From: Citrobacter sp. On2M
GTDB taxonomy: Bacteria; Pseudomonadota; Gammaproteobacteria; Enterobacterales; Enterobacteriaceae
Reading direction: 5' to 3'
Length of the DNA: 64,000 bases
Assembly: GCF_018035235.1 (NCBI RefSeq)
Contig: NZ_WPCV01000002.1
Location: 62,001 to 126,000, forward strand
Position numbers and translations under genes: made by a program. The notes under the pieces are model-generated. The model did no database searches and was not told the origin of the DNA. It saw only the letters and a list, made by a program, of their open reading frames with translations. Shown here one piece after another: positions 45,739 through 56,040 of this stretch; the stretch's first letter is position 1, and every line of letters begins with the position of its first letter.

Positions 45739-47250
45739 ATGTCCCACACTGATACTCCTGAACAGGCTGCTGTCATCGCATGGAAGGGCGAACGTCTGGT
45801 TGTTTGTGCTTTTGCCGGGAGTGGCAAAACCACCACACTTCGTCGTTATGCTGAGGAAAATCCAACGGAACGAATGCTCTATATTGCTTATAACCGAGCC
45901 ATCAGAGATGAGGCGGAGCAGAAATTCCCCTTCAACGTTACCTGCAAAACATCGCATCAACTGGCCTGGCCGACGGTCGGGAAACATTACAGTCATCGTC
46001 TGATTAATTCACTACGACTGACCGATGTCGCCCGGGCGCTAAACTCCCGCGACTGGTTGCTGTCCAGACTGACGCTTGATGTTCTGAATCGCTTTATGTG
46101 TAGCGCGGCCACCGATATTACGCCTGAACACATGCCTGATCCTGACGACTGTAAGGGGCTACAACCAGGTCAAATCCTGCTTTCAGCAAAGAAAATCTGG
46201 GCAATGATGTCGGCCCGCCAGGGGGATTTTCCGGTGACTCATGATACCTATCTAAAGCTTTTCCAACTGAGCAAACCGAATTTGTCTTCCCGCTATAGCA
46301 CGTTATTGTTTGATGAAGCCCAGGATGCCAATCCTGTCATCAGCTCCATTGTGCTCAACCAGATCTGCCGGGTCGTGCTTGTTGGCGATACTCATCAGCA
46401 AATCTACCGCTTTCGTGGTGCGGATAATGCCATGCACGCACCTCAACTGGAGAACGCAGATCATCTTTGGCTGACCCACAGCTTTCGCTTCGGTCCGGAG
46501 GTGGCTGAGGTGGCCAACAGGCTGCTAGCCCTGAAGGGGGAAACGCATCAGATAGCTGGAAAGGGGGGCGCAGACCGTGTTCTGCTGACAATGCCGCGGA
46601 ATTTTGGCCATCATGCAGTTCTTCACCGATCTGTCTGTGGTGTCATCCGGACGGCATTGCACTGGTCGCTGGCTGGCAGGAAAGTATTCTGGGTTGGTGG
46701 TATGGAAAGCTACAGAATTGAGGATTTACTGGATTTGTACTGGTTCTCAATTGATATGTCGGAGCGTATGCGGCACGACAGGCTGACCCGAGATTACCGG
46801 GACTATGATGAATATCTGCAGATAGCCGAAGATACCGGTGATGTGGAGATGAAGCAGGCGATATTTATTCTTGAACAGTTTTTTCCGTTACCGGACAGAC
46901 TGAATACGTTACGTGAGCAACGCGTCATCAGTGAATCTGAAGCTGATGTGACGGTATGTACAGCACACAGAAGTAAGGGGCTCGAATGGGACAGAGTGAA
47001 GTTACATGATGACTTTCCCGATATTCTGGATCCTGACATGCCGGAAAGTCAGCGACAGGATGAAATTAACCTCATGTATGTGGCAGCCACTCGGGCGCGT
47101 AAAGTACTTATAACCGATCCGATATTGCACGAGCTTCTAATCCAGCCTCGGGCTGAAGACATAGCCGGAACTTTTGCGGATAAATCGGGTGAGTCAGAAG
47201 TGAGTACGGAAAATGATAAAAAAGGAACTGAATATGTTCCGGAAAGTTAA
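45739..47250 (+). CDS. UvrD/Rep-type superfamily 1 helicase, 503 aa
   Basis: SF1A helicase motifs: Walker A AFAGSGKTTTLR (residues 29-40), motif Ia region YIAYNRAIRDEA, Walker B LLFDEAQDANP, motif III GDTHQQIYRFRGA, motif IV-like LTHSFRFGPEVA, motif V VCTAHRSKGLEWD and motif VI LMYVAATRARK. It is smaller than UvrD (720 aa) and of the short element-borne class. GGAG lies before the ATG. Its end overlaps the relaxase-like gene; such helicases flank the integrase end of SPI-7-type islands. Confidence 0.9.
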   Translation: MSHTDTPEQAAVIAWKGERLVVCAFAGSGKTTTLRRYAEENPTERMLYIAYNRAIRDEAEQKFPFNVTCKTSHQLAWPTVGKHYSHRLINSLRLTDVARALNSRDWLLSRLTLDVLNRFMCSAATDITPEHMPDPDDCKGLQPGQILLSAKKIWAMMSARQGDFPVTHDTYLKLFQLSKPNLSSRYSTLLFDEAQDANPVISSIVLNQICRVVLVGDTHQQIYRFRGADNAMHAPQLENADHLWLTHSFRFGPEVAEVANRLLALKGETHQIAGKGGADRVLLTMPRNFGHHAVLHRSVCGVIRTALHWSLAGRKVFWVGGMESYRIEDLLDLYWFSIDMSERMRHDRLTRDYRDYDEYLQIAEDTGDVEMKQAIFILEQFFPLPDRLNTLREQRVISESEADVTVCTAHRSKGLEWDRVKLHDDFPDILDPDMPESQRQDEINLMYVAATRARKVLITDPILHELLIQPRAEDIAGTFADKSGESEVSTENDKKGTEYVPES

Positions 47251-48823
47251 GTCATGGATGGAGAAGAAAAACCTCAGACAGATAGAAGAAAATAAATCGG
47301 GAAATGCGAAGAAGGGACTTATTCCCGTCACGGATGGATATTTTAACCCAGCGGCCATTTCAGATTTGTTACAGCATGAACGACGGCAGCAATGGTTAAG
47401 GATTTTGTGGGAGAACAGCGCGTTACCTAAAGAGCGTTTCGAACGTTATTTTTTACTCCCTATACACGGCGTTGTGGGTTTATGTCAGAGACTCCCGGCT
47501 TCGGCTCAGGGGAAATTTGCCTATACAGACGGCATGGTGGATTACGTCATACAGACGACGGTCTTTGCCGTACGTTTATCAAAAGGATATATGCTGCCCC
47601 GAGGTGCATCTGCAGAGGAACAATCCGCGCAGTCAGTCAGCTGGAGTGCTGTCGTTTATTACGCTGCATTATTCCACTCGTTGGGGCGCTTATGGAATAT
47701 TGAAGGCGAGCTCCGTAGTGGTGCTGTGTGGCGCCCGGGATTAAGTGTTCCGGAAGAACCTTATCGTTTTCGTTTTAAAGCAGAACCCGATATAGCAGCT
47801 GCTCAGGTTTATGGTGAATTGATCGCTCTCAGATTTTTGCCAGAACCGGTTCTTCAGTGGCTGGGTAAAAACCCTGATATTCTGAGAACATTGCTGGCTT
47901 TCATTAGCGGACGTTACAGTGATGCAAAGGATATTACGGATATCGTTAATGAGGCCATTGTACATGCCGGAGGGATACCTCTTGGTTTTCCCATTGCACA
48001 GGAAGAGCAGACTTCTGAATTAGCAGAGACACTTAACCCTGCCGCGACAGTAGCTCCCGTGTTGAGGAAAGGTTCTTCTACAACTCCTCCTGATGCCCCT
48101 GTCATGGTTGATGGAGGGCAGGAGACTGCTGTCCTTTTATCTTCCCTTGAATCTGATGCTAAGCCTGAACGTGGGGAAGGGCAGCCTATTGCTGAAACAG
48201 ATCCAGATGTTCTTCAGGTCATGTCGATTCTGGGAGGACTGACAAACACTGACACACAGTCGCCTGAAAAGGAAGGCGTGAACACAGAGACCGATATGGT
48301 GGCAGGAGAATCGTTTCCGGAAGTCGCGGTTGCACTTGAGACTTCAGCAGCAGAAGAGGTTATCAATGACACCGTTACCACTGAATGCACTGGATCATCC
48401 TCGGATGGCGTATCATCGCTTTCCTCAGCGGAGCTGGGAGATTTGTTCTGGTCCTGGCTAAGGGATGGGCTTCGTGAGGGGGATATACCGGTAAATACTG
48501 CTGATGCCTGTGTTCATCTGACTTGTGGCTTCGTATTTATCAGCGTCCCGGGTGTTTTTTTTCTGTTTTTGAAATCACATTCGCGTTCCTGTTCTTCTGG
48601 TCTGAAAGACGGCGGGAGGAAGGATCAGGTGCAGGCGGCATTTGAGAAGATGCGAAAACATCGGGTCAGTGATTCCCGGCGATTCTGGCAATGCTGTCTT
48701 TATGAAGAGCCAGGGAGTAGGGGGAGATACAAAAAGTTAACAGGGTATCTGATAAAGATGTCAGAGATTTATGCTGTTGGTAACTTTCCCAGCGACAGTT
48801 TATTTCTAAAGGTCATGAATTGA
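47234..48823 (+). CDS. TraI/MobH-type relaxase-like protein, degenerate, 529 aa
   Basis: The ATG at 47234 follows AAGGAA and overlaps the helicase gene. The N-terminal half has the TraI_2 layout (IPVTDGYFNPAAISDLL...; RYFLLPIHGVVGLCQRLPAS; YYAALFHSLGRL), and the C-terminal half has the TraI C domain (LFWSWLRDGLREGDIPVNTA). In the MobH family the N-terminal domain has conserved His residues and an HD-type pair; here the GMVDY and FHSLGRL segments show Tyr and Ser where I expect His and Asp. A low-complexity linker spans about 260-410. Likely inactive or altered for DNA nicking. Confidence 0.8.
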   Translation: MFRKVKSWMEKKNLRQIEENKSGNAKKGLIPVTDGYFNPAAISDLLQHERRQQWLRILWENSALPKERFERYFLLPIHGVVGLCQRLPASAQGKFAYTDGMVDYVIQTTVFAVRLSKGYMLPRGASAEEQSAQSVSWSAVVYYAALFHSLGRLWNIEGELRSGAVWRPGLSVPEEPYRFRFKAEPDIAAAQVYGELIALRFLPEPVLQWLGKNPDILRTLLAFISGRYSDAKDITDIVNEAIVHAGGIPLGFPIAQEEQTSELAETLNPAATVAPVLRKGSSTTPPDAPVMVDGGQETAVLLSSLESDAKPERGEGQPIAETDPDVLQVMSILGGLTNTDTQSPEKEGVNTETDMVAGESFPEVAVALETSAAEEVINDTVTTECTGSSSDGVSSLSSAELGDLFWSWLRDGLREGDIPVNTADACVHLTCGFVFISVPGVFFLFLKSHSRSCSSGLKDGGRKDQVQAAFEKMRKHRVSDSRRFWQCCLYEEPGSRGRYKKLTGYLIKMSEIYAVGNFPSDSLFLKVMN

Positions 48824-48885
48824 AATTAAATGTAACAAATTTAATATAAGAAAAATCTTAGCATAGCATCAGTTTTTGTTACAAA

Positions 48886-49968
48886 TTGAAATGTTTTGGC
48901 TTTGTCATGCGCATCAAACTGCGGGAATTTAAACACACAGATTGTGTGTGTATTAATAATAAAAGCTCAATAGCGGTGATAAAAATGGATACAAATATTA
49001 CCTGGAATCAATTGATTGATGAATATTTTTTTGCAAAACCTCTGCGCTCAGCATCTGAATGGAGTTATACCAAAGTCTTTAAATCATTTGTAAATTATAT
49101 GGGACCGTTAAGCTGTCCTAATGATGTTACATATCACAAAGTGCTTGCCTGGCGCCGTTTTCTTTTAAAAGAGAAAAAGCTGTCCGGACGCACCTGGAAT
49201 AACAAGGTGGCGCATATGCGGGCCATCTTTAACTATGGAATACAGCGTGGGTTGCTGCACTATGATGAAAATCCGTTTAACAATTCGGTAGTTAAACCGG
49301 ACAAAAAGAGAAAGAAAACGCTCACTCAGGCTCAGATTGAGTATGCCTATCAGATTATGGAGCAGTATGAGAATCAGGAGAATAAAGGGCTGGGACTTAA
49401 ATACTCCCGCTGTGCCTTATTTCCTGCCTGGTTCTGGCTCACTGTCTTGGATACGCTCTATTACACAGGGATACGTCAGAACCAGTTATTACATATTCGG
49501 CTGAATGATGTTGATTTGAGAGAGGGGCAGATTCGGCTGATTACGGAAGGTTGTAAAAATCACAAAGAACACTGTGTGCCAGTGATCAGTTTTCTGCGTC
49601 CCCGACTTACCTGCTTAGTGGAGAAAGCGCAGAGTGAAGGATTAAAAGGCAATGACCGTCTGTTCAATATTGCACTTTTTACCGGCAAAGATCCCACCAT
49701 CGGCGATGATATGGATTCTCCTCAGGTAAGAGCATTCTTCCGTCGTCTGTCTAAGGAGTGTCAGTTTGCGATCAGTCCTCATCGTTTCAGACACACGCTG
49801 GCAACGGAGATGATGAAAATGCCGGAGCAGAACCTGCATATGGCGCAAAGTGTGCTGGGTCATTCAAACATGAAATCAACGCTGGAGTATGTGGAGAATG
49901 ATATTGCAGTGATGGGGAGAGCTCTGGAAGCGCAGTTTATGCAGCTAAAAGCAGCACATGCGCGATAG
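48886..49968 (+). CDS. Tyrosine recombinase (island integrase), 360 aa
   Basis: Integrates and excises the island at the tRNA-Phe gene. Catalytic elements: Arg in YYTGIRQNQLLH, His-x-x-Arg in PHRFRHTLATEM, His in LGHSNMKSTLEY and the nucleophile Tyr in that LEYV. The N-terminal SAM-like core-binding domain spans about residues 35-120. ATGs at 48907 and 48985 are alternative starts, none with a strong ribosome site. It ends about 210 bases from the tRNA 3' end, the usual place for an integrase. Confidence 0.9.
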   Translation: MKCFGFVMRIKLREFKHTDCVCINNKSSIAVIKMDTNITWNQLIDEYFFAKPLRSASEWSYTKVFKSFVNYMGPLSCPNDVTYHKVLAWRRFLLKEKKLSGRTWNNKVAHMRAIFNYGIQRGLLHYDENPFNNSVVKPDKKRKKTLTQAQIEYAYQIMEQYENQENKGLGLKYSRCALFPAWFWLTVLDTLYYTGIRQNQLLHIRLNDVDLREGQIRLITEGCKNHKEHCVPVISFLRPRLTCLVEKAQSEGLKGNDRLFNIALFTGKDPTIGDDMDSPQVRAFFRRLSKECQFAISPHRFRHTLATEMMKMPEQNLHMAQSVLGHSNMKSTLEYVENDIAVMGRALEAQFMQLKAAHAR

Positions 49969-50026
49969 TATTTACAGTGGGTTGACAAAGAATAGATAAG
50001 CTGTAACGATATTGAGTGATCGAGAA

Positions 50027-50055
50027 AAGGGAACCTGCGCGAACAAGTTCCCTTA
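50027..50055 (+). terminator. Hairpin after the integrase gene
   Basis: AAGGGAAC pairs with GTTCCCTT across an 11-base loop, 60 bases past the integrase stop. There is only a short T-run, so termination strength is uncertain. Confidence 0.4.
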
Positions 50056-50176
50056 CTTGAGAAACCCTAAAATCCATCTCGATGTGTAGACTGACCTGCT
50101 ACATCGATTGTCCTTCCGGGTTCCACGTAACGTCCGTTAAGGTTCTCAAGCCCTAACCAACGTACTTTGATAAGAG

Positions 50177-50252
50177 TGGTGCCCGGACTCGGAATCGAAC
50201 CAAGGACACGGGGATTTTCAATCCCCTGCTCTACCGACTGAGCTATCCGGGC
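50177..50252 (-). tRNA. pheU: tRNA-Phe (GAA), island attachment gene
   Basis: 76 bases encoding a full cloverleaf starting GCCCGGATAGCTCAG and ending GTCCGGGCACCA, with anticodon GAA in the GGGGATTGAAAATCCCC arm. The 3' end faces the integrase, so the island junction lies at or inside the 3' part of the gene, which stays intact. The order pheU-yjdC-dsbD is that of the E. coli pheU locus. The matching repeat at the other island end is outside the window. Confidence 0.97.
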
Positions 50253-50262
50253 AACGGGGCGC

Positions 50263-50291
50263 ATTAAACCGTATTCACGTCTGTCAGTCAA
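50263..50291 (-). promoter_or_regulatory. pheU promoter
   Basis: Reading the minus strand: TTGACT, 17 bases, TTTAAT, followed by a GC-rich GCGCCCC discriminator as expected of stringently controlled tRNA promoters, about 10 bases before the tRNA. Confidence 0.75.
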
Positions 50292-50410
50292 TTAAATTTC
50301 GGGAAAAACCGTTCAACCGCTTAATATTACGGCAATCTACGCATTTATGCCTGAAGATTGAACAAAATAGCGTGGTGCCAATTTCTCACCACCCAATAAG
50401 CGTTGTGCGC

Positions 50411-50986
50411 TTAAGTCAGCGCACCGCCCATACGGCACTGAGCAAAGCGCAGGATATCTTCAGCCAGACGGTGTGCTGTTTCGACATCAGCATGGCTACG
50501 ATTGACCAACATGCGGCTCAGGCAGCCTTCCAGCACCAGTTCCATCTGTTTGGCAACCATTGCCGGGTCGTCAACTTCCAGCGTCGTGAGCAGTTCATGG
50601 GTGAAGTCATGCGCCGCCTTTTTTTGTTGATCGGCTAACTGATGGATCGGATGTCCGGGATCGGGGTAAAACGTACAGGCGGCGATGAACAGGCAGCCTG
50701 GATAGCGATTATTGCTCACGCATTCGGACAGCGCGTTGTAGCGTGCCAGTAATTTCTGCTCAACGCTCTGGGTGTCATCCAGCAAAAGCTGACGCCGCCA
50801 GATATCCACCCGCTGGCTGAGGTAACGTAACGCATCGTACAGAATGGCCTCTTTATCGGGCCAAAAGCGTTGTAGTTCATCAAGAGGATAATTGATACGT
50901 TCGGCCACCATTTCCAGCGTGGTATTGGCTATCCCTTGAACCTCAAGTAATTTCAGGGTTTCTCCCAGGACATCTTCACGTTGCAC
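50411..50986 (-). CDS. yjdC: TetR-family regulator YjdC, 191 aa
   Basis: Very similar to E. coli YjdC (191 aa): [20 protein letters not shown], then [18 protein letters not shown] as the TetR helix-turn-helix, [20 protein letters not shown], and an ending CRMGGALT. Regulated genes are not known with certainty. Lies just upstream of dsbD on the same strand order reversed: its start is 36 bases past the dsbD stop, so it may be co-transcribed with dsbD. Confidence 0.93.
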   Translation of the reverse strand: MQREDVLGETLKLLEVQGIANTTLEMVAERINYPLDELQRFWPDKEAILYDALRYLSQRVDIWRRQLLLDDTQSVEQKLLARYNALSECVSNNRYPGCLFIAACTFYPDPGHPIHQLADQQKKAAHDFTHELLTTLEVDDPAMVAKQMELVLEGCLSRMLVNRSHADVETAHRLAEDILRFAQCRMGGALT

Positions 50987-51022
50987 GGTATTCTCCTCCG
51001 TATTTCCTGTTGCAAGTGTCGC

Positions 51023-52732
51023 TCACGGTTGGCGATCGCGCAAATGTGCGCTGAAGGTCGTGGCATCCATAAAGCCTGTTACCCGGGCCTCCGGGTGCTC
51101 TTTCCCTTCAGCGTCAAAGAACAAAATAGTCGGCAAACCTAAAACCTGTAAATGCTTCAGCAGAGCAACATCCTGGGCATTGTTTGCCGTCACATCCGCC
51201 TGCAAAAGCACTGTGTTGCCGAGCGCTTGCTGAACCTGTGGGTTACTGAACGTATACTTCTCAAACTCTTTGCAGGCCACGCACCAGTCGGCATACAAAT
51301 CCAGCATAACAGGCTTGCCTTTAGCTTGCGCCAGCGCCTGATTTAGCGCATCTACCGATGCTACCGGCGTAAAGTTAAGATGCGTCTGGTCTTGAGCATG
51401 CGGCGCACCGAACGCCCAGTCCTGTAATGGTCTTACGCTGACCAGCGCTGCAGCTAACAGGACAATCTGCACGATGCGCATCCAGGCGTGCTTTGCCTGC
51501 AGGCTGGTGATGAATGCCCACGCAAAGAATGCGACGCCAAGCGCTGACCACAGGCGAGCGCCCCATTCGTCGCCAATGATGCGTTCGAGTAAGAAGACGG
51601 GAAGCGCCAGAATGACAAAACCAAAAGCGGTTTTGACATGCTCCATCCAGGGGCCGCTTTTAGGTAACAGGCGATTGCCAAATACGGTAATCAGCATCAG
51701 AGGTAATCCCATCCCCAGCGCGTACAGATACAGCGTGCCGCCTCCCAGCCACATGTTCCCGCTCTGAGCGATATACAGCAAAATCGCGCTTAACGGGGCT
51801 GTGGTACAAGGAGAACAGATGAGACCTGCGATCGCCCCCATCGCAAAGACGCTACCGGGAGAACCACCTTGCTGGCGGTTACTCATCAATGTAAGGCGCG
51901 TTTGCAGCGATGAAGGGAGCTGCAGCGTAAACAAACCAAACATCGATAACGCGAGTAGCGTAAAGATGACGGCAAGGCCAATCAGAACGTAAGGATGCTG
52001 TAGTGCGGCCTGGAACTGCAATCCAGCGGCCGCAACAACCAGACCCAACGCGGTATAGGTGAGCGCCATCCCCTGGACGTAGATAAACGTCAGCAACAGT
52101 GCGCGCCCGGTTGATAATCGTTGCTTGCCGCCCAGCACGATGCCGGAAATCAATGGATACATCGGTAATACGCAGGGCGTAAACGCGATGCCTATTCCGA
52201 TCAGTAATGCCCACAGAGCGGTAAAGGGGAGTTTGGCTGCGGGCTCCGGTTGCTCTTGCGGCGCGACAGTGGCTGGCACTGGCGCAGGTGTTGCCTGGGT
52301 ATCGGCGGATACTTCACTTAACGGTACGGTTTTGGTTTCTGGCGGGTAGCAAAATCCGGCGTCAGCACAGCCCTGGTACGTGACCGTTAATGTTGCGCCA
52401 GATTTCGCCTGATTGATCGTGACCGGGATGGTCAACTGTTTACGGTATATCTCACTTTTGCCGTAAAACTCATCTTCATGCCAGACCCCCGGCGGTAGTT
52501 TTACCTCGGCGATATCAGCCTGAGAAGGCGTAATGCTTATCTGTTTGCGATACAGATAATAGCCATCTTTAACCTGCCATGTGAGGTTCAGATCGTGTTG
52601 GTTTTGCTGGAAATCAAAAACAAACGCCCGATCGGCAGGTACAAACTGCGAGCGGCCTGGCGCGTCAAATAATCCGGCAAAAGTAGATGTGCTGCACAGC
52701 AGCAGGATCAGCGTAAGGATGCGTTGAGCCAT
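51023..52732 (-). CDS. dsbD: Thiol:disulfide interchange protein DsbD, 569 aa
   Basis: Moves electrons from cytoplasmic thioredoxin to periplasmic DsbC, DsbG and CcmG. Signal peptide to TFA-G near residue 19; N-terminal alpha domain with the Cys pair in [12 protein letters not shown]; membrane beta domain with [10 protein letters not shown] and SPCTTAP cysteines and eight spans; C-terminal thioredoxin-like gamma domain with [12 protein letters not shown]. All six redox cysteines are present. Starts within cutA (25-base overlap), indicating an operon. Length matches E. coli (565 aa). Confidence 0.96.
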   Translation of the reverse strand: MAQRILTLILLLCSTSTFAGLFDAPGRSQFVPADRAFVFDFQQNQHDLNLTWQVKDGYYLYRKQISITPSQADIAEVKLPPGVWHEDEFYGKSEIYRKQLTIPVTINQAKSGATLTVTYQGCADAGFCYPPETKTVPLSEVSADTQATPAPVPATVAPQEQPEPAAKLPFTALWALLIGIGIAFTPCVLPMYPLISGIVLGGKQRLSTGRALLLTFIYVQGMALTYTALGLVVAAAGLQFQAALQHPYVLIGLAVIFTLLALSMFGLFTLQLPSSLQTRLTLMSNRQQGGSPGSVFAMGAIAGLICSPCTTAPLSAILLYIAQSGNMWLGGGTLYLYALGMGLPLMLITVFGNRLLPKSGPWMEHVKTAFGFVILALPVFLLERIIGDEWGARLWSALGVAFFAWAFITSLQAKHAWMRIVQIVLLAAALVSVRPLQDWAFGAPHAQDQTHLNFTPVASVDALNQALAQAKGKPVMLDLYADWCVACKEFEKYTFSNPQVQQALGNTVLLQADVTANNAQDVALLKHLQVLGLPTILFFDAEGKEHPEARVTGFMDATTFSAHLRDRQP

Positions 52733-53055
52733 GAGCGGTAATCAAAGTCTCCGTGAATGACGGGTAAAACCAGAAGTTCAGGTGTTTGATATGGATGATG
52801 TGACTTCAGGCAATCGAGTAGGGCTTGCTGGTGCGTAACGGTGGTTTTTAAAATCATCTGGACTTCATATTCCTGCTCCAGTTTACCTTCCCAATAATAG
52901 AGGGAGGTCGCACCGGGCAGTAGCGTTACACAGGCGGCTAGCTTTTCCGCCAGCACTTTTGCAGCCAGATCCTGGGCGGTTGCTTCATCCGGCGCAGTAC
53001 AGAGCACCACAACGGTATCGGGGATGGAAATATCCTGACTCTTTACATCAAGCAT
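52708..53055 (-). CDS. cutA: Divalent-cation tolerance protein CutA, 115 aa
   Basis: Trimeric CutA fold: [47 protein letters not shown] and [12 protein letters not shown], then the terminal [11 protein letters not shown]. Start set at MLDVKSQ, as in Salmonella CutA (115 aa); two residues upstream there is another ATG. Role in metal tolerance is inferred from E. coli. Overlaps dsbD. Confidence 0.94.
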   Translation of the reverse strand: MLDVKSQDISIPDTVVVLCTAPDEATAQDLAAKVLAEKLAACVTLLPGATSLYYWEGKLEQEYEVQMILKTTVTHQQALLDCLKSHHPYQTPELLVLPVIHGDFDYRSWLNASLR

Positions 53056-53153
53056 AAACACCTCGAAAGAACAGAGTAACCAGCTAAAGAGTGGTCACTA
53101 TACAACGGACGAGGGAAGGATGTTAGCTAAAGCGGGGTGATAAAGAGGAGGAA

Positions 53154-53179
53154 CTGCAGGGTGCGAAGGCACCCTGCAG
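53154..53179 (-). terminator. Hairpin between dcuA and cutA
   Basis: CTGCAGGGTGC, loop, GCACCCTGCAG: a perfect 11-bp stem just after the dcuA stop. It lacks a T-run on the coding strand, so it may attenuate transcription into cutA-dsbD or stabilise dcuA mRNA. Confidence 0.55.
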
Positions 53180-53186
53180 TAAAGTC

Positions 53187-54488
53187 TTATAGCATGAAGC
53201 TGCCCAGCAAGAAGCCGAAGCAGACAGCCAGAACGACACCCAGAGTACCTGGGATGAAGAACGGATGGTTAAAGACGAATTTACCGATGCGGGTTGTTCC
53301 GGTGTCATCCATCTGAACCGCCGCAACCAGAGTTGGGTAGGTTGGCAGAATGAACAGGCCAGAAACCGCGGCGAAAGACGCAACAGCAGTCAGCGGGGAA
53401 ACGTTCAGAGCCAGAGCCATCGGCATCAGTGCTTTAGCGGTTGCAGCCTGAGAGTACAGCAGTGCAGAAGCAAAGAAGAAGATGACCGCCAGCAGCCACG
53501 GATGACCCTGGATTACGCTACCTGCAGTATCTTTGATCCAGTCAATGTTGTGAGATACGAAGGTATCACCCAGCCATGCAACACCCAGGATACAAATACA
53601 GGCGCTCATACCGGCTTTGAAGGTGCTGGAGTTCAGGATGGAGTCAGTTTCAACGCGGCAGATGATTGTCGTCAGCGTCGCGATGCTCAGCATGATGATC
53701 AGGATTGCGTTGGTGGTGTTCATCAGCGGTTTAGCGACCAGGCCAAGGCTTGGGCTGTTGATGATGGCGTATACAACGACGCAAACCACGCCCAGCAGGA
53801 ACAGCCAAACGGAGGTTTTCGCGCCAGCTTTGATTTCAACTTGTCTTTCACCGCGCAGTTCAACCAGGCCTTCTTCCAGACGTTTACGATAAATCGGGTC
53901 GTCAGACAGTTTGGAGTTGAACAGTGCGGTGATCAGGAAGGACATCACCAGAACGGCCAGCAGAGTGGATGGAATGACCACGGACAGCAGGTGAATGTAG
54001 CTGATGCCATGACCTTCCATGACGGAAGACATGTAAACCACAGCCGCGGAGATTGGAGACGCCGTAATCGCAATCTGTGCGGAAACCACCGCGGTAGAGA
54101 GCGGACGGCAAGGCTTGATACCTTGCTCCTTCGCGACTTCAGCGATAACCGGCAGAGTAGCCAGAGAGATGTTGCCGGTACCGGCAAAGATCGTCAGGAA
54201 ATAGGTCACGATAGGTGCAAGGATCGTGATGTATTTCGGATTCTTACGCAGCAGTTTTTCAGTTTGATGAACCAGATAGTCCAGACCACCGGCAATCTGC
54301 ATGGCAGAGATAGCAGCGATAACCGCCATGATAATGGAAATAACATCGAACGGAATATTACCCGGTTTTACGCCAATAGCGGCAAGAACCAGAACACCCA
54401 GCCCACCTGCAAATCCAATACCTATACCCCCAAGTCTGGCACCTAAAAAGATTGCCAGCAAAACGATGATAAGTTCTAAAACTATCAT
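53187..54488 (-). CDS. dcuA: C4-dicarboxylate transporter DcuA, 433 aa
   Basis: Inner-membrane antiporter for fumarate, aspartate and succinate used in anaerobic respiration. Hydrophobic throughout, opening MIVLELIIVLLAIFLGARLG, with the family length of 433 aa and the FAGTGNISLATLPVIAEVAK region characteristic of Dcu proteins. Downstream of aspA on the same strand, as in E. coli, so the aspartase product and its exchanger are co-located. Confidence 0.96.
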   Translation of the reverse strand: MIVLELIIVLLAIFLGARLGGIGIGFAGGLGVLVLAAIGVKPGNIPFDVISIIMAVIAAISAMQIAGGLDYLVHQTEKLLRKNPKYITILAPIVTYFLTIFAGTGNISLATLPVIAEVAKEQGIKPCRPLSTAVVSAQIAITASPISAAVVYMSSVMEGHGISYIHLLSVVIPSTLLAVLVMSFLITALFNSKLSDDPIYRKRLEEGLVELRGERQVEIKAGAKTSVWLFLLGVVCVVVYAIINSPSLGLVAKPLMNTTNAILIIMLSIATLTTIICRVETDSILNSSTFKAGMSACICILGVAWLGDTFVSHNIDWIKDTAGSVIQGHPWLLAVIFFFASALLYSQAATAKALMPMALALNVSPLTAVASFAAVSGLFILPTYPTLVAAVQMDDTGTTRIGKFVFNHPFFIPGTLGVVLAVCFGFLLGSFML

Positions 54489-54550
54489 ATTAGCCTTCCT
54501 TGTTGTTTAACAAGTTGATATTAAATTGTTGTTTTTAAGTAACTTCGAGT

Positions 54551-54582
54551 AAGAAAAAAGGCACGTCATCATGACGTGCCTT
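54551..54582 (-). terminator. aspA terminator
   Basis: On the minus strand GGCACGTCATG, ATGACGTGCC, then TTTTTT. It separates aspA from dcuA, allowing partial read-through. Confidence 0.85.
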
Positions 54583-54603
54583 CTCCGGTACTACCCTACA
54601 CGA

Positions 54604-56040
54604 TTACTGTTCGCTTTCATCAGTATAACGTTTTGCTTTATAAGCAGGGTGCATCAGGTTCTGTGCAGAGAAGATATCGTCCAGTTCAGACTCGGTCAAC
54701 AGACCGCGTTCCAGGACAACTTCACGTACGCTCTTACCGGTTTCGGCACAAATTTTACCGACGATGTCGCCGTTGTGGTGACCGATGAACGGGTTGAGGT
54801 AAGTAACGATGCCGATGGAGTTGAATACAAACGCTTCACAGACTTCTTTGTTAGCAGTGATACCACTAACGCATTTTTCCAGCAGGTTGTAGCAAGCATT
54901 GCTCAGAATGTGAATGGATTCAAACATTGCCTGGCCAATGACCGGTTCCATTACGTTCAGCTGCAGCTGACCCGCTTCAGATGCCATGGTGACAGTGATG
55001 TCGTTACCGATGACTTTGAAGCACACCTGGTTTACGACTTCCGGAACAACCGGGTTCACTTTTGCGGGCATGATAGAAGAACCCGCCTGCAGTTCTGGCA
55101 GGTTGATCTCGTTCAGACCAGCACGTGGGCCAGAGGAGAGTAAACGCAGGTCGTTACAGATTTTGGACATCTTAACAGCCAGACGTTTCAGTGCGCCGTG
55201 CACCATAACGTATGCGCCGCAGTCAGACGTCGCTTCAATCAGGTCTTCAGCAGGAACACAAGCGAAGCCAGTGACTTCAGCCAGTTTCTGTACTGCCAGC
55301 GGGGAGTATTCTTTCGGCGTGTTCAGACCTGTACCGATTGCCGTTGCGCCGAGGTTAACTTCCAGCAGCAGTTCTGCGGTACGACTAATGTTTTTCACTT
55401 CTTCTTTCAACAGTACGCTGAAAGCATGGAATTCCTGACCGAGAGTCATCGGTACAGCATCTTGCAACTGGGTACGACCCATTTTCAGGATGTCCTGGAA
55501 TTCAACAGCTTTTTGTTCGAAGCCTTCACGCAGTTGGTTCAGAGCATCAATCAGTTTGATGATGGATGCGTAAACAGCGATACGGAAGCCGGTTGGGTAA
55601 GCGTCGTTGGTAGACTGACATTTGTTAACGTGGTCGTTCGGGTTCAGGTACTGATATTCACCTTTCTGGTGACCCATCAGTTCCAGACCGATATTGGCCA
55701 GCACTTCGTTGGTGTTCATGTTGACGGAGGTACCCGCACCACCCTGGTAAACGTCTACCGGGAATTGATCCATGCATTTTCCGTTATTCAGGACTTCATC
55801 ACACGCCGCGATGATGGCATTTGCCACACTCTTAGGAATGGTTTGCAGCTCTTTGTTGGCCATTGCCGCTGCCTTTTTAACCATTACCATACCGCGAACA
55901 AATTCAGGAATGTCGCTGATTTTGTTGTTGCTAATGTAGAAGTTTTCAATCGCTCTCAGAGTGTGAACACCGTAGTAGGCGTCCGCTGGAACTTCCCTGG
56001 TACCCAACAAGTCTTCTTCGATACGAATGTTGTTTAACAT
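54604..56040 (-). CDS. aspA: Aspartate ammonia-lyase AspA, 478 aa
   Basis: Converts L-aspartate to fumarate and ammonia. Fumarase/aspartase superfamily signature [11 protein letters not shown] is present, with the catalytic serine in GSSI. The 478-residue length from ATG 56040 equals E. coli; an upstream in-frame ATG at 56082 adds 14 residues and is rejected. [20 protein letters not shown] opens the protein. A CRP-like site lies upstream. Confidence 0.97.
   Translation of the reverse strand: MLNNIRIEEDLLGTREVPADAYYGVHTLRAIENFYISNNKISDIPEFVRGMVMVKKAAAMANKELQTIPKSVANAIIAACDEVLNNGKCMDQFPVDVYQGGAGTSVNMNTNEVLANIGLELMGHQKGEYQYLNPNDHVNKCQSTNDAYPTGFRIAVYASIIKLIDALNQLREGFEQKAVEFQDILKMGRTQLQDAVPMTLGQEFHAFSVLLKEEVKNISRTAELLLEVNLGATAIGTGLNTPKEYSPLAVQKLAEVTGFACVPAEDLIEATSDCGAYVMVHGALKRLAVKMSKICNDLRLLSSGPRAGLNEINLPELQAGSSIMPAKVNPVVPEVVNQVCFKVIGNDITVTMASEAGQLQLNVMEPVIGQAMFESIHILSNACYNLLEKCVSGITANKEVCEAFVFNSIGIVTYLNPFIGHHNGDIVGKICAETGKSVREVVLERGLLTESELDDIFSAQNLMHPAYKAKRYTDESEQ

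Noticed and set aside
50067..50291. 74-codon minus-strand frame across the tRNA gene
   Set aside because: It reads through tRNA-Phe, which explains the sequence; not a protein gene.
53265..54446. A 393-codon open frame on the plus strand
   Set aside because: Antisense to dcuA; composition is full of Asn, Gln and Arg, and the frame has no ribosome site.
55198..56037. A 279-codon open frame on the plus strand
   Set aside because: Antisense to aspA with unnatural composition.
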